64,000 bases of DNA from contig JAGAIZ010000008.1 in the NCBI GenBank assembly GCA_017626325.1, positions 1 to 64,000 on the forward strand, written 5' to 3'. This document shows, one piece after another, positions 23,982 to 33,171 of this stretch; position 1 is the stretch's first letter, and each line of letters opens with the position of its first letter. The translations under genes were made by a program, and so were the position numbers. This DNA comes from Lachnospiraceae bacterium (GTDB taxonomy: Bacteria; Bacillota; Clostridia; Lachnospirales; Lachnospiraceae). The notes under the pieces were generated by a model. It ran no database searches. It saw nothing but the letters and a program-made list of their open reading frames with translations, and had not been told where the DNA came from.

Positions 23982-25281
23982 ATATTACCTTTCCTCCGCA
24001 TATCGTATATACCACAACGCCCGGCAGGGTCTCCCCTGTAAAGGGTGAATTGCACGCCTTAGACGCAAATCGCTCTGCCTTCCACCTGGCGTTTCTGTCA
24101 AATAGTACCAGATCGGCCGGACCTCCCTCCGCAAGATATCCCGCGTCCAGGCGATACAGTCTGGCTGGCGCATAACTCATCTTCTCTATCAACTGCATCA
24201 TAGTCAGATATCCCTGATCCACCAGCTCGCGGATACCAAGAGACAAAGACGTTTCCAGCCCGATGATGCCGCTGGGTGCTTCCGTAATGGGCCTTGCTTT
24301 CTCCTCTGCGCTGTGGGGCGCATGATCGGTGGCAATCATATCGATGGCGCCATCCCGCAGTCCCTCTATCACCGCCAGTCTGTCCGCCTCTTCCCGAAGC
24401 GGCGGATTCATCTTGGCAAGCGTACCGTGGGCTATCACTGCATCCTCTGTCAATGTGAAATGATGGGGCGCGGCTTCCGCATAAATGTGACTGCTGCGTT
24501 TCTTCGCCTGCCGCACCAGTTCCACCGCCTCTTTGGTACTGATATGCTGAATGGACAAGTCAGCCTCCTCCGTAACGGCAAGCTTCAAATCCCGCTCCAC
24601 CATGGAAATCTCCGCTTCTCTTGGAGACCCGCCAATGCCATAATAAGCGGCAGCCTTCCCCGCATTCACGCCGTTGTTGGTAATCAGCGCGGGATTTTCT
24701 TCATGCAGGCTGACCGGTTTCCCCAATTTTGCCGCGCGCCGCAAAGCCTCCCGCAGTTTCCCTTCATCCATCAGCGGAATGCCGTCGTCTGTAAAGCCTG
24801 CCGCTCCCGCCGCGCTTAAGGCCTCCATATCCGTCAGCTCCTGCCCTTTCATGCCCATTGTCACGTTAGCGCAGGAGTAAATATGAATTCCTGTTTCTTT
24901 TCCCTTTGCAAGTACATAAGAGAGCGTCTCCGGCGTGTCTACCGGAGGCTTCGTATTCGCCATCAGCACGACAGAAGTAAAGCCGCCTCCGGCAGCGGCC
25001 TTGGCGCCGGAATAAATATCTTCCTTATACGTAAAACCCGGATCCCGGAAATGCACATGTACGTCTACCAGCCCCGGGGCTATGATAAGGCCCGCTGCGT
25101 CCAACTGACGCACCTCTGCGCCGGCATCCTTCTGCGCAAGCAATGCCTGAATCGGCGTCCCCTGCTCCACGATAGCGGCAATTTTATCTCCCTGAATCAG
25201 AATATCATAACAGCCCTCTATGCCGGATCCGGGATCTATCATATAGCCGTTTGTAATATATAGCATCGGTGTATTCTCCAT
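23971..25281 (-). CDS. pyrC: Dihydroorotase
   Basis: 436-aa amidohydrolase-superfamily enzyme, type I dihydroorotase, which cyclises carbamoyl-aspartate to dihydroorotate. The metal-binding motif is DVHVHFRDPGFTYKED. Further family sites are the substrate-binding ANTKPPVDT, histidine ligands in SLHEEN and SIQHIS, and the catalytic aspartate in IATDHAPHS. It is the first gene of pyrC-orf-pyrK-pyrD, overlapping the next gene by 11 bp. The remaining pyrimidine genes are not in the window. The ribosome-binding site is weak. Confidence 0.95.
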   Translation of the reverse strand: MENTPMLYITNGYMIDPGSGIEGCYDILIQGDKIAAIVEQGTPIQALLAQKDAGAEVRQLDAAGLIIAPGLVDVHVHFRDPGFTYKEDIYSGAKAAAGGGFTSVVLMANTKPPVDTPETLSYVLAKGKETGIHIYSCANVTMGMKGQELTDMEALSAAGAAGFTDDGIPLMDEGKLREALRRAAKLGKPVSLHEENPALITNNGVNAGKAAAYYGIGGSPREAEISMVERDLKLAVTEEADLSIQHISTKEAVELVRQAKKRSSHIYAEAAPHHFTLTEDAVIAHGTLAKMNPPLREEADRLAVIEGLRDGAIDMIATDHAPHSAEEKARPITEAPSGIIGLETSLSLGIRELVDQGYLTMMQLIEKMSYAPARLYRLDAGYLAEGGPADLVLFDRNARWKAERFASKACNSPFTGETLPGVVVYTICGGKVIYER

Positions 25282-25329
25282 TTCAGCTTATCTTCTATTC
25301 TGCACATCGACATTATTATACCATACCCC

Positions 25330-25752
25330 TTAGTCAAAAACTACCGGTTTCTCCGTAAACTCCGCCTTCAGCACGATATAAGGATAGCTGGGCGTGACAT
25401 TGCCCTTTTCCTCCGGTCCCGGGCCGAGCAGATTGGTGTCCACATACAGCGCGTTGGCTGTTTCATACAAAGCGTTGACCGCTATACTGTAGCCGCCCGT
25501 CTCCTGCGTGCCGTAGCCCACACAGATATACAGGAAGCCCTGATCCTGAAAGGTCATCTTGAAAGGCTCCGCCTTCTTTTCCTCAATTTTCGCTAACAGT
25601 TCCTCCGGTATATTCTCCTCCGCGATTACAGTGAACTCCCAGTCCTTGATTTTTTCCATCGGATCTTTCTTCGCTGCGCACGCCGCCACACTCAGACACA
25701 GCAGGCACAGGAGTAAAACGCTCGCAATCCTTTTCTCCCATTCACTCATCAT
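25330..25752 (-). CDS. PrcB C-terminal-domain lipoprotein
   Basis: 140 aa from the ATG at 25752 (AAAGGA 7 bp upstream); an open frame of 53 codons further upstream is not supported. A lipoprotein signal ends in LSVAAC with Cys25 as the likely lipidation site. The C-terminal half (about 70-140) resembles the PrcB_C domain: GFLYICVGYGTQETGGYSIA and then YPYIVLKAEFTEKPV. The domain is named after a spirochaete protease-complex subunit, but here there is no protease gene next to it. The function is unknown. It lies directly upstream of pyrC in the same direction. Confidence 0.7.
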   Translation of the reverse strand: MMSEWEKRIASVLLLCLLCLSVAACAAKKDPMEKIKDWEFTVIAEENIPEELLAKIEEKKAEPFKMTFQDQGFLYICVGYGTQETGGYSIAVNALYETANALYVDTNLLGPGPEEKGNVTPSYPYIVLKAEFTEKPVVFD

Positions 25753-25890
25753 AACATTTCCTTTCCGCCCTACACGGCATACCGCTGTTACTACTAATTT
25801 TATTAACCCGGCCGGCCGCCTATGCCTGACACAGTTGAAAAAAAGAAATAAAAGGCTGCCGTGAACGGAGTAAACAGCAGCAGCAACGAC

Positions 25891-25919
25891 CCGGCAAAAA
25901 CCCGGCCGCATTTTGCCGG
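25891..25919. repeat. 9-bp inverted repeat between the PrcB-like gene and plsC
   Basis: CCGGCAAAA (25891-25899) and TTTTGCCGG (25911-25919) are perfect arms, located just upstream of the plsC promoter. It could be an operator or leader structure of the minus-strand lipoprotein gene. Its role is unknown. Confidence 0.4.
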
Positions 25920-25942
25920 CTGCATTTTGCGCGATCTGTGTA

Positions 25943-25971
25943 TTGATTATCAGTAAAAATGTGGTTATAAT
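25943..25971 (+). promoter_or_regulatory. Promoter of plsC
   Basis: TTGATT (25943-25948), 17-bp spacer, TATAAT (25966-25971), about 45 bp before the start codon. Confidence 0.65.
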
Positions 25972-26016
25972 ATAGAAGATTACGCAAAATCAGATTCAGC
26001 AGAGTGGAGGATTGAT

Positions 26017-26751
26017 ATGATTCGCTTTATTTTATTGGCGCTTTTTGTCCTGTTATTTCTTATTTGCAGTATTCCGCTGCTCATCGCAGAGTATTTTATC
26101 GGCAAATTCAACATGGATGTGAAAAACCGCAGCTCCCTTGCCATTGTACAATGGGCGTTCCGGGTCTGCCTTTTCATCACAGGCGTAAAATTAACTGTCA
26201 TCGGCGAAGAAAATGTGCCGAAAGACGAACCTGTGCTCTATATCGGCAACCACCGCAGCTACTTCGATGTAGTCATTACATACGCGAGGGTCCCTAACCC
26301 TACCGGCTACATCTCCAAGAAGGAAATACTGCGTTACCCGCTTCTGCGCGACTGGATGCGGTATCTGCACTGTCTGTTCTTAGACAGGCAGGATTTGAAG
26401 CAGGGCATGAAAACAATCTTAGAAGGCATTGAAAAAGTAAAATCCGGCATTTCAATCTGTATCTTCCCGGAAGGCACCAGAAACAAGGTAAACGATACAT
26501 TCCTGCCTTTCCACGAGGGAAGCTTCAAAATCGCGGAAAAAACCGGCTGCGCCATCATCCCGATGTCGCTGAACAACACCGCCGATATCTTCGAAGACCA
26601 TCTGCCCCGCATTAAGAAAACCCATGTAATTCTGGAGTACGGCAAACCCATCTACATGAGCGAAATGTCCCGGGAAGAGAAGAAGGGCATCGGCATGAAG
26701 GTACAGCAGATCATCAAAGAGACTTATTTCAAGAACAAAGAATTATTATAA
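26017..26751 (+). CDS. plsC: 1-acyl-sn-glycerol-3-phosphate acyltransferase
   Basis: 244-aa membrane-associated acyltransferase making phosphatidic acid from lysophosphatidic acid. An N-terminal transmembrane helix (FILLALFVLLFLICSIPLL) precedes the catalytic HX4D motif (NHRSYFDVV), the block III substrate motif (FPEGTRNK) and the block IV region (IIPMSLNNT). The length is normal. The start follows GTGGAGG. It is a single gene with its own promoter and a strong terminator. Confidence 0.93.
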   Translation: MIRFILLALFVLLFLICSIPLLIAEYFIGKFNMDVKNRSSLAIVQWAFRVCLFITGVKLTVIGEENVPKDEPVLYIGNHRSYFDVVITYARVPNPTGYISKKEILRYPLLRDWMRYLHCLFLDRQDLKQGMKTILEGIEKVKSGISICIFPEGTRNKVNDTFLPFHEGSFKIAEKTGCAIIPMSLNNTADIFEDHLPRIKKTHVILEYGKPIYMSEMSREEKKGIGMKVQQIIKETYFKNKELL

Positions 26752-26764
26752 AACGATAAACTGC

Positions 26765-26807
26765 AAATGCCGTATCGATGACCTTTCCGGTTCATGATAC
26801 GGCATTT
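26765..26807. terminator. Terminator after plsC
   Basis: AAATGCCGTATC (26765-26776) and GATACGGCATTT (26796-26807) are perfect 12-bp arms followed by a T-run. The leading A-run makes it usable for panD from the other side. Confidence 0.85.
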
Positions 26808-26857
26808 TTGCTGCAAAATATCGATATGACAGTTCCTCTGTATAAGCCCTTCCGCAA

Positions 26858-27250
26858 TCACTCCATGTCCGTCAGCAGCCCATGCTTCTCATAAGCTGTC
26901 GTCCTGACAATCTGATTCTTATCATCCACGAAAACGACCTTAGGCGCGTGGCCCTTCACATCCCTGTCCTCCATCATAGCATACGCCATAATGATGATCT
27001 TATCGCCCACCTGCACCTGTCTTGCCGCGGCGCCATTTAAGCAGATAAGACCGCTGCCCCGCTGTCCCGCTATCGTATAGGTCTCAAAACGGTTCCCGTT
27101 ATTCACGTCTACAATCTGCACACGCTCATACTCATAGATGCCAGAAGCCTCCAGCAGCGCCTCGTCCACCGTGATGCTGCCCACATAATCAAGCTCCGCC
27201 TGCACTACCGAAGCGCGGTGAATCTTACCCTTTAACATATTGACTAACAT
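26858..27250 (-). CDS. panD: Aspartate 1-decarboxylase precursor
   Basis: 130-aa pyruvoyl-dependent enzyme making beta-alanine for pantothenate. It self-cleaves at G24-S25 in YVGSITVDE to produce the pyruvoyl group. The starting sequence [15 protein letters not shown] and the YEQV-like [13 protein letters not shown] are typical. It overlaps the end of panC by 7 bp and is the last gene of the pan operon. Confidence 0.96.
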   Translation of the reverse strand: MLVNMLKGKIHRASVVQAELDYVGSITVDEALLEASGIYEYERVQIVDVNNGNRFETYTIAGQRGSGLICLNGAAARQVQVGDKIIIMAYAMMEDRDVKGHAPKVVFVDDKNQIVRTTAYEKHGLLTDME

Positions 27251-28122
27251 GATGATACTCCTTTCGCATCGCGCTTCCCCTGCACAATAAAATTATCGAT
27301 CAGCCGGGTCTTCCCGATATAAACCGCCATCGCCACAAGCGTATTGTCGGTAATAGTATCCGTCACGGAGATATCGTCGAAATTTACCGCTTCCACATAA
27401 TCGATTCTGGCAAGGGGCTCTGTGCCGATGTTCTCTTTCATCGCCCTGATCAGTTCTTTGGCGTCTGTCATACCGCCTTTCACAAGCTCCTGCCCCATGT
27501 ATATGGTTTTGCTTAAGATAAGCGCCGCTTTTCTCTCTTCCTCATTCAGATACGTATTCCTGGAGCTTTTGGCCAGTCCGTCTTTCTCTCTGATAATCGG
27601 GCAGCCCACGATTTCCACAGGAATATTTAAGTCGGTTACCATTCTCCTAATGACCGCAAGCTGCTGGGCGTCCTTCTGTCCGAAATATGCCTTATCCGGC
27701 GTCACGATATGGAACAGCTTGCTGACCACCGTGCAGACGCCCCTGAAATGGATAGGTCTGCTCTTGCCGCACAACTCCGCCGTAGGGCCGTTCATATCCA
27801 CGAAGGAACAGAAACCCTCCGTATACATCTCCTCAGGCTCCGGATTGAAAATCAAATCCGCTCCCGTCGCATCACACAGACTCGTATCCGCTTCCAGATC
27901 CCTTGGATAACTCTCCAAATCCTCCGTAGGCGCAAACTGCATGGGATTTACGAAGACGCTGACCACCGTCCGGTCATTCTCCGCAACCGATCTGGCAATC
28001 AGACTCTGGTGCCCCTCATGCAGATATCCCATCGTCGGCACGAAGCCTACCGTAAGCCCCTGCGCTCTCCACGCCTTTACCTGTTCTCTGACTTCTTTTA
28101 TTGTATGTACCACCTGAATCAT
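27244..28122 (-). CDS. panC: Pantothenate synthetase
   Basis: About 292 aa from the ATG at 28122 with GGAGGG 7 bp upstream; an ATG eight codons earlier is less well placed. It ligates pantoate and beta-alanine with ATP. The nucleotide-binding HIGH-like motif is MGYLHEGH, the KMSKS-like site is seen in KSSRNTYL, and the pantoate-binding region includes VFVNPMQF and FGQKDAQQ. Length and motifs are normal. It sits between panB and panD. Confidence 0.96.
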   Translation of the reverse strand: MIQVVHTIKEVREQVKAWRAQGLTVGFVPTMGYLHEGHQSLIARSVAENDRTVVSVFVNPMQFAPTEDLESYPRDLEADTSLCDATGADLIFNPEPEEMYTEGFCSFVDMNGPTAELCGKSRPIHFRGVCTVVSKLFHIVTPDKAYFGQKDAQQLAVIRRMVTDLNIPVEIVGCPIIREKDGLAKSSRNTYLNEEERKAALILSKTIYMGQELVKGGMTDAKELIRAMKENIGTEPLARIDYVEAVNFDDISVTDTITDNTLVAMAVYIGKTRLIDNFIVQGKRDAKGVSSC

Positions 28123-28213
28123 GATTCTGCCCTCCGTTTTTAACAATAACTTTCTATATGTGTATTCTCAGTGTCAACGCTGCTTGTGCCCAAACAGCCA
28201 GGCCGTCCTGTGC

Positions 28214-28249
28214 CTAATACAGCTTCTCAATCTAATACAGCTTCTCAAT
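28214..28249 (-). repeat. 18-bp tandem duplication containing the panB stop codon
   Basis: An 18-bp unit reading ATTGAGAAGCTGTATTAG on the minus strand (codons for IEKLY plus stop) is present twice head to tail, at 28232-28249 (the coding copy) and 28214-28231 (just after the stop). It is a perfect recent-looking duplication. Confidence 0.85.
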
Positions 28250-29059
28250 CACATCATCATCCATCTTATACGTATGCTCCGCCGCCGGAAAGGCCGCGCT
28301 CTTTACTTCCTCGTCATACTGCTGAAATGCCGCCGTCATCAGTTCGCCAAGGCTCGCGTATTTCTTTACAAACCTGGGCGTAAAATCAGAGAACATCCCC
28401 AGCATATCCTGATATACCAGCACCTGTCCGTCACAGCCGTTCCCTGCGCCGATGCCGATCGTCACGATGTCCAGCTTCTCCGTAATCAACGCAGCAAGCT
28501 TCTCCGGCACCGCTTCGATAACCACTGCAAAAGCGCCCGCCTCCTGTACGGCGAGAGCATCCTCCAGCAGCTTTCTTGCCGCCGCTTCAGTCTTGCCCTG
28601 TACCTTGTTGCCGCCAAGGGCATTGATAGACTGGGGCGTTAATCCGATATGTGCGCAAACCGGAATGCCCGCTTCCACAATCGCCTTAATCTGAGGGCAG
28701 ACCTCCCTGCCTCCTTCCAGCTTCACCGCGTTTGCCCTGCCTTCCTTCATCAGTCTGCCCGCGTTTACCACCGCATCATAGACTGACGTCTGATAGGACA
28801 TAAAAGGCATATCGGCCACCACAAGCGCATCCTTCGCGCCACGGGAAACAGCTTTCGTGTGATGAATCATATCCTCCATCGTGACGGAAATCGTATCCTC
28901 ATAGCCAAGCATCACATTGCCCAGGGAATCACCCACCAGAATAGAATTAATCCCGGCATCGTTGATCAGCTTCGCCGTGGAATAATCGTACGCTGTCAGC
29001 ATGGATACCTTTGTTTTCTCCTTTTTTGCCTTCGCAAATGTCAATACAGTGTTTTTCAT
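28232..29059 (-). CDS. panB: 3-methyl-2-oxobutanoate hydroxymethyltransferase
   Basis: About 275 aa from the ATG at 29059, which has GGAGA 7 bp upstream; starting at 29092 would overlap the previous gene. A TIM-barrel enzyme that makes ketopantoate from alpha-ketoisovalerate and methylene-tetrahydrofolate. Family sequences are [33 protein letters not shown] (Mg2+-binding), LEGG and HIGLTPQS. The C-terminus is IEKLY, and the last 18 bp including the stop are duplicated just downstream. Confidence 0.96.
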   Translation of the reverse strand: MKNTVLTFAKAKKEKTKVSMLTAYDYSTAKLINDAGINSILVGDSLGNVMLGYEDTISVTMEDMIHHTKAVSRGAKDALVVADMPFMSYQTSVYDAVVNAGRLMKEGRANAVKLEGGREVCPQIKAIVEAGIPVCAHIGLTPQSINALGGNKVQGKTEAAARKLLEDALAVQEAGAFAVVIEAVPEKLAALITEKLDIVTIGIGAGNGCDGQVLVYQDMLGMFSDFTPRFVKKYASLGELMTAAFQQYDEEVKSAAFPAAEHTYKMDDDVIEKLY

Positions 29060-29078
29060 AGTCTTGTCTCCATTCATT

Positions 29079-29957
29079 TTACAAATTTTCACAAAGTGCC
29101 CGCTTCATTTCCTCATACTCTCTGTCCGGGTACTTCTCCTTCGCAATCTCAAGCAATTCCTCCGACAGCCGCAGATAGACCTCTGTCGCGGCCGCATTGC
29201 CTGTCTTGGCGAACGCCGCCAGATGTTTCTTTACCGTCGGCACGTCATTCCGGTCCACAGGTCCGGTCAGCGCGCCCGCACAGCCTTTCTCACAGATGCT
29301 TACCGCATTATTCAGAAACAGGGGATTTAGCACTTCGCCGGACGAAGCGGCAGAAAACCCGCATTCTTCCAGAAGCTTCTTAGACATATGGTAGAGTCCG
29401 ATCACCAGATTGCTTGCCATGACCATAGAAGCATGATACTTATCCTTGTTTTCACCGCTTATCACCTGAACCGGATTCCCCAGTCTTACGAAAAGTTCCC
29501 GGATAACGGACAGCTTTTCTTCATTTCCCTCAACCGTAAAGCAGGCTTTGGAAATTTCCTTGTAGGAATTTTCTTTATCATTGATTGCAAATACCGGATG
29601 GACAGAGTAACCGTAAGCGCCTTTCGACTCCAATTCTGCAAAAACCCTGGCGGACAACGCGCCGCTGCAATGACATAATATTTTATCCCTCAGTTCATAG
29701 TCCTTAAGCTGTAAACAGACTTCATGAATGCCCGCGTCAGGAACCGTTATAAAAATCACCTGACTGCTTTTGACAAGCTCTTCCATTGTTTGACAGGATT
29801 TACTGTGCGTGAATGCCGCCGCCTCACAGGCATGAGCGTAGGTTTTGCTGAAATATCCGCTCACAGTAAGATTCTTTCCAATAAAATAGCGGCCAAGAGT
29901 TACACCAACTCTGCCCGCGCCAATAAATCCTATAGATAAATTTCCATCATGCATCAT
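29079..29957 (-). CDS. DUF2520 oxidoreductase, probable PanG-type ketopantoate reductase
   Basis: 292-aa protein with an N-terminal NAD(P)-binding Rossmann fold ([19 protein letters not shown]) and a C-terminal DUF2520 helical domain (about 155-285: [18 protein letters not shown] and [11 protein letters not shown]). It is the first gene of the operon with panB, panC and panD, and no panE or ilvC homologue is nearby. PanG is a non-PanE ketopantoate reductase reported from Francisella and thought to occur in some Firmicutes; this gene fits the role by fold and position. The product would convert ketopantoate to pantoate between PanB and PanC. That assignment is inference. Confidence 0.75.
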   Translation of the reverse strand: MMHDGNLSIGFIGAGRVGVTLGRYFIGKNLTVSGYFSKTYAHACEAAAFTHSKSCQTMEELVKSSQVIFITVPDAGIHEVCLQLKDYELRDKILCHCSGALSARVFAELESKGAYGYSVHPVFAINDKENSYKEISKACFTVEGNEEKLSVIRELFVRLGNPVQVISGENKDKYHASMVMASNLVIGLYHMSKKLLEECGFSAASSGEVLNPLFLNNAVSICEKGCAGALTGPVDRNDVPTVKKHLAAFAKTGNAAATEVYLRLSEELLEIAKEKYPDREYEEMKRALCENL

Positions 29958-30079
29958 ACCACCTTCTTCTCTCTTATTGAAATCCCGCCCGCAGCGCGTT
30001 ACAGGTTCCTTCTCTCACAAGACAGTATGAATAAAATATTAAGCACGGTACGGTTTTTGTCAGAATACCATCCGCAGTT

Positions 30080-30108
30080 ACTATACAATATTCCGGGAGA
30101 TTTGTAAA
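30080..30108 (-). promoter_or_regulatory. Promoter of the pan operon
   Basis: Minus strand: TTTACA (30103-30108), 17-bp spacer, TATAGT (30080-30085). The -35 touches the terminator hairpin of the GH9-like gene upstream. Confidence 0.6.
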
Positions 30109-30138
30109 GCCGTACCGACGAAATAAACGTGTACGGCT
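30108..30138 (-). terminator. Terminator hairpin of the GH9-like gene
   Basis: Minus strand: AGCCGTAC (30131-30138) pairs with GTACGGCT (30108-30115), followed by TTACAAAT. It lies 25 bp after the GH9-like stop. The T-run is short. Confidence 0.55.
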
Positions 30139-30162
30139 CCCTCGCCTCAGGATAGGGAAGTT

Positions 30163-31752
30163 CTATTCGCTCTCCCCCTCCGTCGCTGTCTCTCCGTCCA
30201 GAATGGCGCTCAGCATAAGCACCAGCTCCGCATTTAAATCAACCTGGTTCATAACGCCCTGCGCCGCATCGATATCCTTATAATTGCGCGCTCCTACTCC
30301 ATTCAGATAACTGATAGACTGCAGGTTCCGCCCCAGCAGATAATGCAGATGATTCTCCAGTACGGTGGCATACTCATGATTGGTAATGATATGGTCTACC
30401 ACTGCCAGTCTGGACAGGTCGTGCAGAAGCTCCGTACTGTTGCTTTGCTCTTTATCGGCGTTTACCAACAGCTTAGAGCTTTTCGAAGCATAAGATATCT
30501 GTTCCACCTCCTGCATCAGCACTTTGATCACATCACTGCACAAATTAACATCCACCCGCTGCTTAGTCGACAGATAAGTCACACATCCCCAGAAGATAAA
30601 GTCGTTATCCATCTCCGTGACCGGATTCTGCGTCAGATAATTCTTGATGACCGTATGATATCCGCTTGCGCCTGTAGCGCGGTATAGTTCCGTGGCCGCA
30701 TAGAAATATTCCTCCTGCGAGACGTCGCCCAGATACTGCTGCACATAGCGATAAGCCCGGTCCGATGCCTTCAGACACTGGGTCGCGAACTCTCTGTCAT
30801 AATTCTGATACAGGTAACTGAACTTTGCCATAGTCGCCGCGAACTGAATCGTTGCATCCATCGTTACGCCGTCGATATACAGAATGTATCCGGCCGCTTT
30901 ATTATCCACGCTGCTGACAGAAGCATATACCGCGCCGCTCTTCGCATCCTGCATCTTAAGCAGCCAGTCGATCTCATACCTGACCTCATCCAGAATGTCC
31001 GGCACCTCATTTCCGCTCTCCGGTATTTCCGCTTCATCCGAGAATACTTCCGGATATAATTCATATGCCAGCAAGAGGTAATTGACGGTCTGGCATCCCG
31101 TCACCACATTCCGCGTTCCCATTTCATCCATATGCCAGCCGCCTGTTACGTCCAGCTTAATGGAAGCTTCTTCTTTCATCTGCGCCTCTCTGGAATGGCA
31201 GGCGTTATGTGCCGCTTTGCCTGCCAGCTCAGTGGATAACGTAAATCCGCACCTGCTATAATAATACTGCTTTAAGGCCGCCTGAAAAATATCATCATAG
31301 GGGTCCTGAGCGATCTCAAAAGAATACGACTGTCCAATCATCGCCGCCTGTATGTAATATCTTCCCGGTGTGTCCAACTCTGTAAAATCCGCATAGCTGA
31401 TATAAACTCCGGTCTCCTCATCATATCCCTTCTGTTCTATCTGGCCTGTATACACTGTCTGTCCGTCAGCCTCATCTATGACAACAAAAGTATCAGGCGG
31501 AAACTCCCCCTGAATCAGAGCGACTTTATTACTGCTCCGGGCATATCCCACCTGATCTACCAGAATATTGGGCAGGCTCACCGGTACTTCGTAATCAAAT
31601 TCCGGCGTCAGGCCAAGGCTGGTAAATCCTTCCTCCTCATTGTTTCCCTGCAAAGCCTCCAAAGAAAGGTCTGACAGACCGCCGCATCCGGTCAGCAGGC
31701 CAAGACATACGATGAAGCATAGTATTGTTGTGATGTATCTTTTGTTTGACAT
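30163..31752 (-). CDS. GH9-like (cellulase-family) lipoprotein with degenerate active site
   Basis: 529-aa lipoprotein (lipobox LLTGC, Cys23). Residues 60-148 form the CelD-type N-terminal immunoglobulin-like domain (LPNILVDQVGYARSSNKVAL). Residues about 150-515 align in outline with the glycoside hydrolase 9 alpha/alpha barrel. The usual catalytic GGWHDAGD motif is replaced by GGWHMDEMG (204-212), and the C-terminal region LLGRNLQSISYLNGVGARN (472-490) lacks the conserved PxxHHR. A possible acid residue remains in VDLNAEL. It is therefore probably non-hydrolytic, for example a glycan-binding or structural surface protein, or has altered chemistry. It is preceded by an amidohydrolase gene in the same direction. 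Confidence 0.75.
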   Translation of the reverse strand: MSNKRYITTILCFIVCLGLLTGCGGLSDLSLEALQGNNEEEGFTSLGLTPEFDYEVPVSLPNILVDQVGYARSSNKVALIQGEFPPDTFVVIDEADGQTVYTGQIEQKGYDEETGVYISYADFTELDTPGRYYIQAAMIGQSYSFEIAQDPYDDIFQAALKQYYYSRCGFTLSTELAGKAAHNACHSREAQMKEEASIKLDVTGGWHMDEMGTRNVVTGCQTVNYLLLAYELYPEVFSDEAEIPESGNEVPDILDEVRYEIDWLLKMQDAKSGAVYASVSSVDNKAAGYILYIDGVTMDATIQFAATMAKFSYLYQNYDREFATQCLKASDRAYRYVQQYLGDVSQEEYFYAATELYRATGASGYHTVIKNYLTQNPVTEMDNDFIFWGCVTYLSTKQRVDVNLCSDVIKVLMQEVEQISYASKSSKLLVNADKEQSNSTELLHDLSRLAVVDHIITNHEYATVLENHLHYLLGRNLQSISYLNGVGARNYKDIDAAQGVMNQVDLNAELVLMLSAILDGETATEGESE

Positions 31753-31781
31753 GGTATCTCTTTCTGTATCATAAAATCTGA

Positions 31782-32978
31782 TTATGGTTTATTATAGCAC
31801 AGTAATCCGCTTTCTTCATCATAATAAACAACTTTTCCTTCAATAACAGTGCACAGATTCCTGGTAAAAACCTCCATCGGGTTTCCGTCAAAAATCGCGA
31901 CATCCCCATCCTTGCCTACGGCAAGACTTCCTACCCGGTTCTCCACGCCGCATATTCTGGCAGCGTGAATGGTGATCGCGCGAAGCCCTTCTTCCATCGG
32001 CATTCCCGCTTTGACCGCCAGCCCTGCGCAGATTGGCAAAAACTGTATTCTGGAGACCGGATGGTCGGTAGTAACGGCTGTCAGGATTCCGTGCCTGCTT
32101 AACTCTCCCACTGTCTTGAACGCCATATTCTGCACTTCGATCTTATTCCTGCTCGACATGTCAGGTCCTACAATAGCCGGGAATCCCGCTTCCTTCAACT
32201 CTTCTATGATCAGATGTCCTTCACTGCAATGATCGATCGTCATGCGAAGCCCGAACTCCCTGGCAATACGAACCGCAGTCAGAATATCATCCGCCCTGTG
32301 CGCATGCGCCTTAAGCGGTATTTCTCCTTTCAGGACCGGAAGCCAGCATTCATACTTAAAGTCTGCCTCCTTCTCCGGATCGCTCTCCCTTTGCTTCCGA
32401 TAGCTTACTGCCCTGGTCAGTTCTTCCCGCAGCATCGCCGAGATCGCCATACGGGTTGAAGGCGAGGTTCCCTGCCCTGCATAATTCGTCTTGGGATTTT
32501 CTCCAAATGCAACCTTCATGGCCGCAGGTGCCTTGACAATCATCTGATCGATACATCTTCCATGGGTTTTGATAAAAGCAAACTGTCCCCCCACTACGTT
32601 AGCGCTGCCCGGACCGATCATTGCCGAGGTAATGCCTGCCTGCAGCGCGTCATGGAACGCGGCGTCCATGGGATTGATGGCGTCTATGGCACGCAGATAT
32701 GGCGTAATGGGGTTCACATTCTCATTGCAGTCATCTCCTTCCATCCCTTTCTTTTCCTCTGTAATCCCCAGATGACAGTGGGCCTCTATCAACCCCGGCA
32801 TGACCAGATTTCCTCTGGCGTCGATTACCTGTACGCCGCTGCTGTTCTGCAATGCGCTTACGTCACAATCGCTCATATTTCCGATTGCCACAATTTTGCC
32901 GTGTTCGATCTGGAGGTAGCCCTCCGCGTAATCCTGATCTTCCATTGTCCTGATATTTCCATTAAGAATGACTAACAT
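31782..32978 (-). CDS. Amidohydrolase-family metal-dependent hydrolase
   Basis: 398 aa from the ATG at 32978, preceded by AAGGAG; the frame is open upstream but unsupported. An N-terminal urease-like beta domain (LVILNGNIRTMEDQDY, GKIVAIGNM) is followed by a TIM barrel with the HxH-type motif EAHCHLGI, a histidine in KAHAHRADD, another in DHCSEGHL and the catalytic aspartate in TTDHPVS. It resembles imidazolonepropionase and related cyclic-amide hydrolases, but the substrate is not identifiable. It is 29 bp upstream of the GH9-like gene and may be co-transcribed. Its ribosome-binding region shares ATTTCTGAGCGA (plus strand, 32991-33002) with that of pyrK. Confidence 0.85.
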   Translation of the reverse strand: MLVILNGNIRTMEDQDYAEGYLQIEHGKIVAIGNMSDCDVSALQNSSGVQVIDARGNLVMPGLIEAHCHLGITEEKKGMEGDDCNENVNPITPYLRAIDAINPMDAAFHDALQAGITSAMIGPGSANVVGGQFAFIKTHGRCIDQMIVKAPAAMKVAFGENPKTNYAGQGTSPSTRMAISAMLREELTRAVSYRKQRESDPEKEADFKYECWLPVLKGEIPLKAHAHRADDILTAVRIAREFGLRMTIDHCSEGHLIIEELKEAGFPAIVGPDMSSRNKIEVQNMAFKTVGELSRHGILTAVTTDHPVSRIQFLPICAGLAVKAGMPMEEGLRAITIHAARICGVENRVGSLAVGKDGDVAIFDGNPMEVFTRNLCTVIEGKVVYYDEESGLLCYNKP

Positions 32979-33040
32979 ATACGACTCCTTATTTCTGAGC
33001 GATTTTCCGACCTGTTCCTCTGCCGCTATGACAAATGCAC

Positions 33041-33101
33041 AAAGGCGCAGCAGCATTCCGGGCAGATACAAAACGCCCCTTAAAATATGCCCTGCGCCTT
33101 T
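33041..33101. terminator. Terminator-like hairpin after spoIIQ
   Basis: AAAGGCGCAG (33041-33050) and CTGCGCCTTT (33092-33101) are perfect 10-bp arms with a 41-nt loop, in the 193-bp gap between spoIIQ and the amidohydrolase gene. The distal T-run is short on the minus strand. Confidence 0.5.
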
Positions 33102-33171
33102 ATGCGTTATACTCTTATTTCCTTCTCACACCACAATGATACCGTTTCTGTCCTTGCTTTTGTCCGCGCCC

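Noticed and set aside
25753..25911. 53-codon upstream extension of the PrcB-like lipoprotein
   Set aside because: It would place the signal peptide inside the protein. The ATG at 25752 has a good ribosome-binding site.
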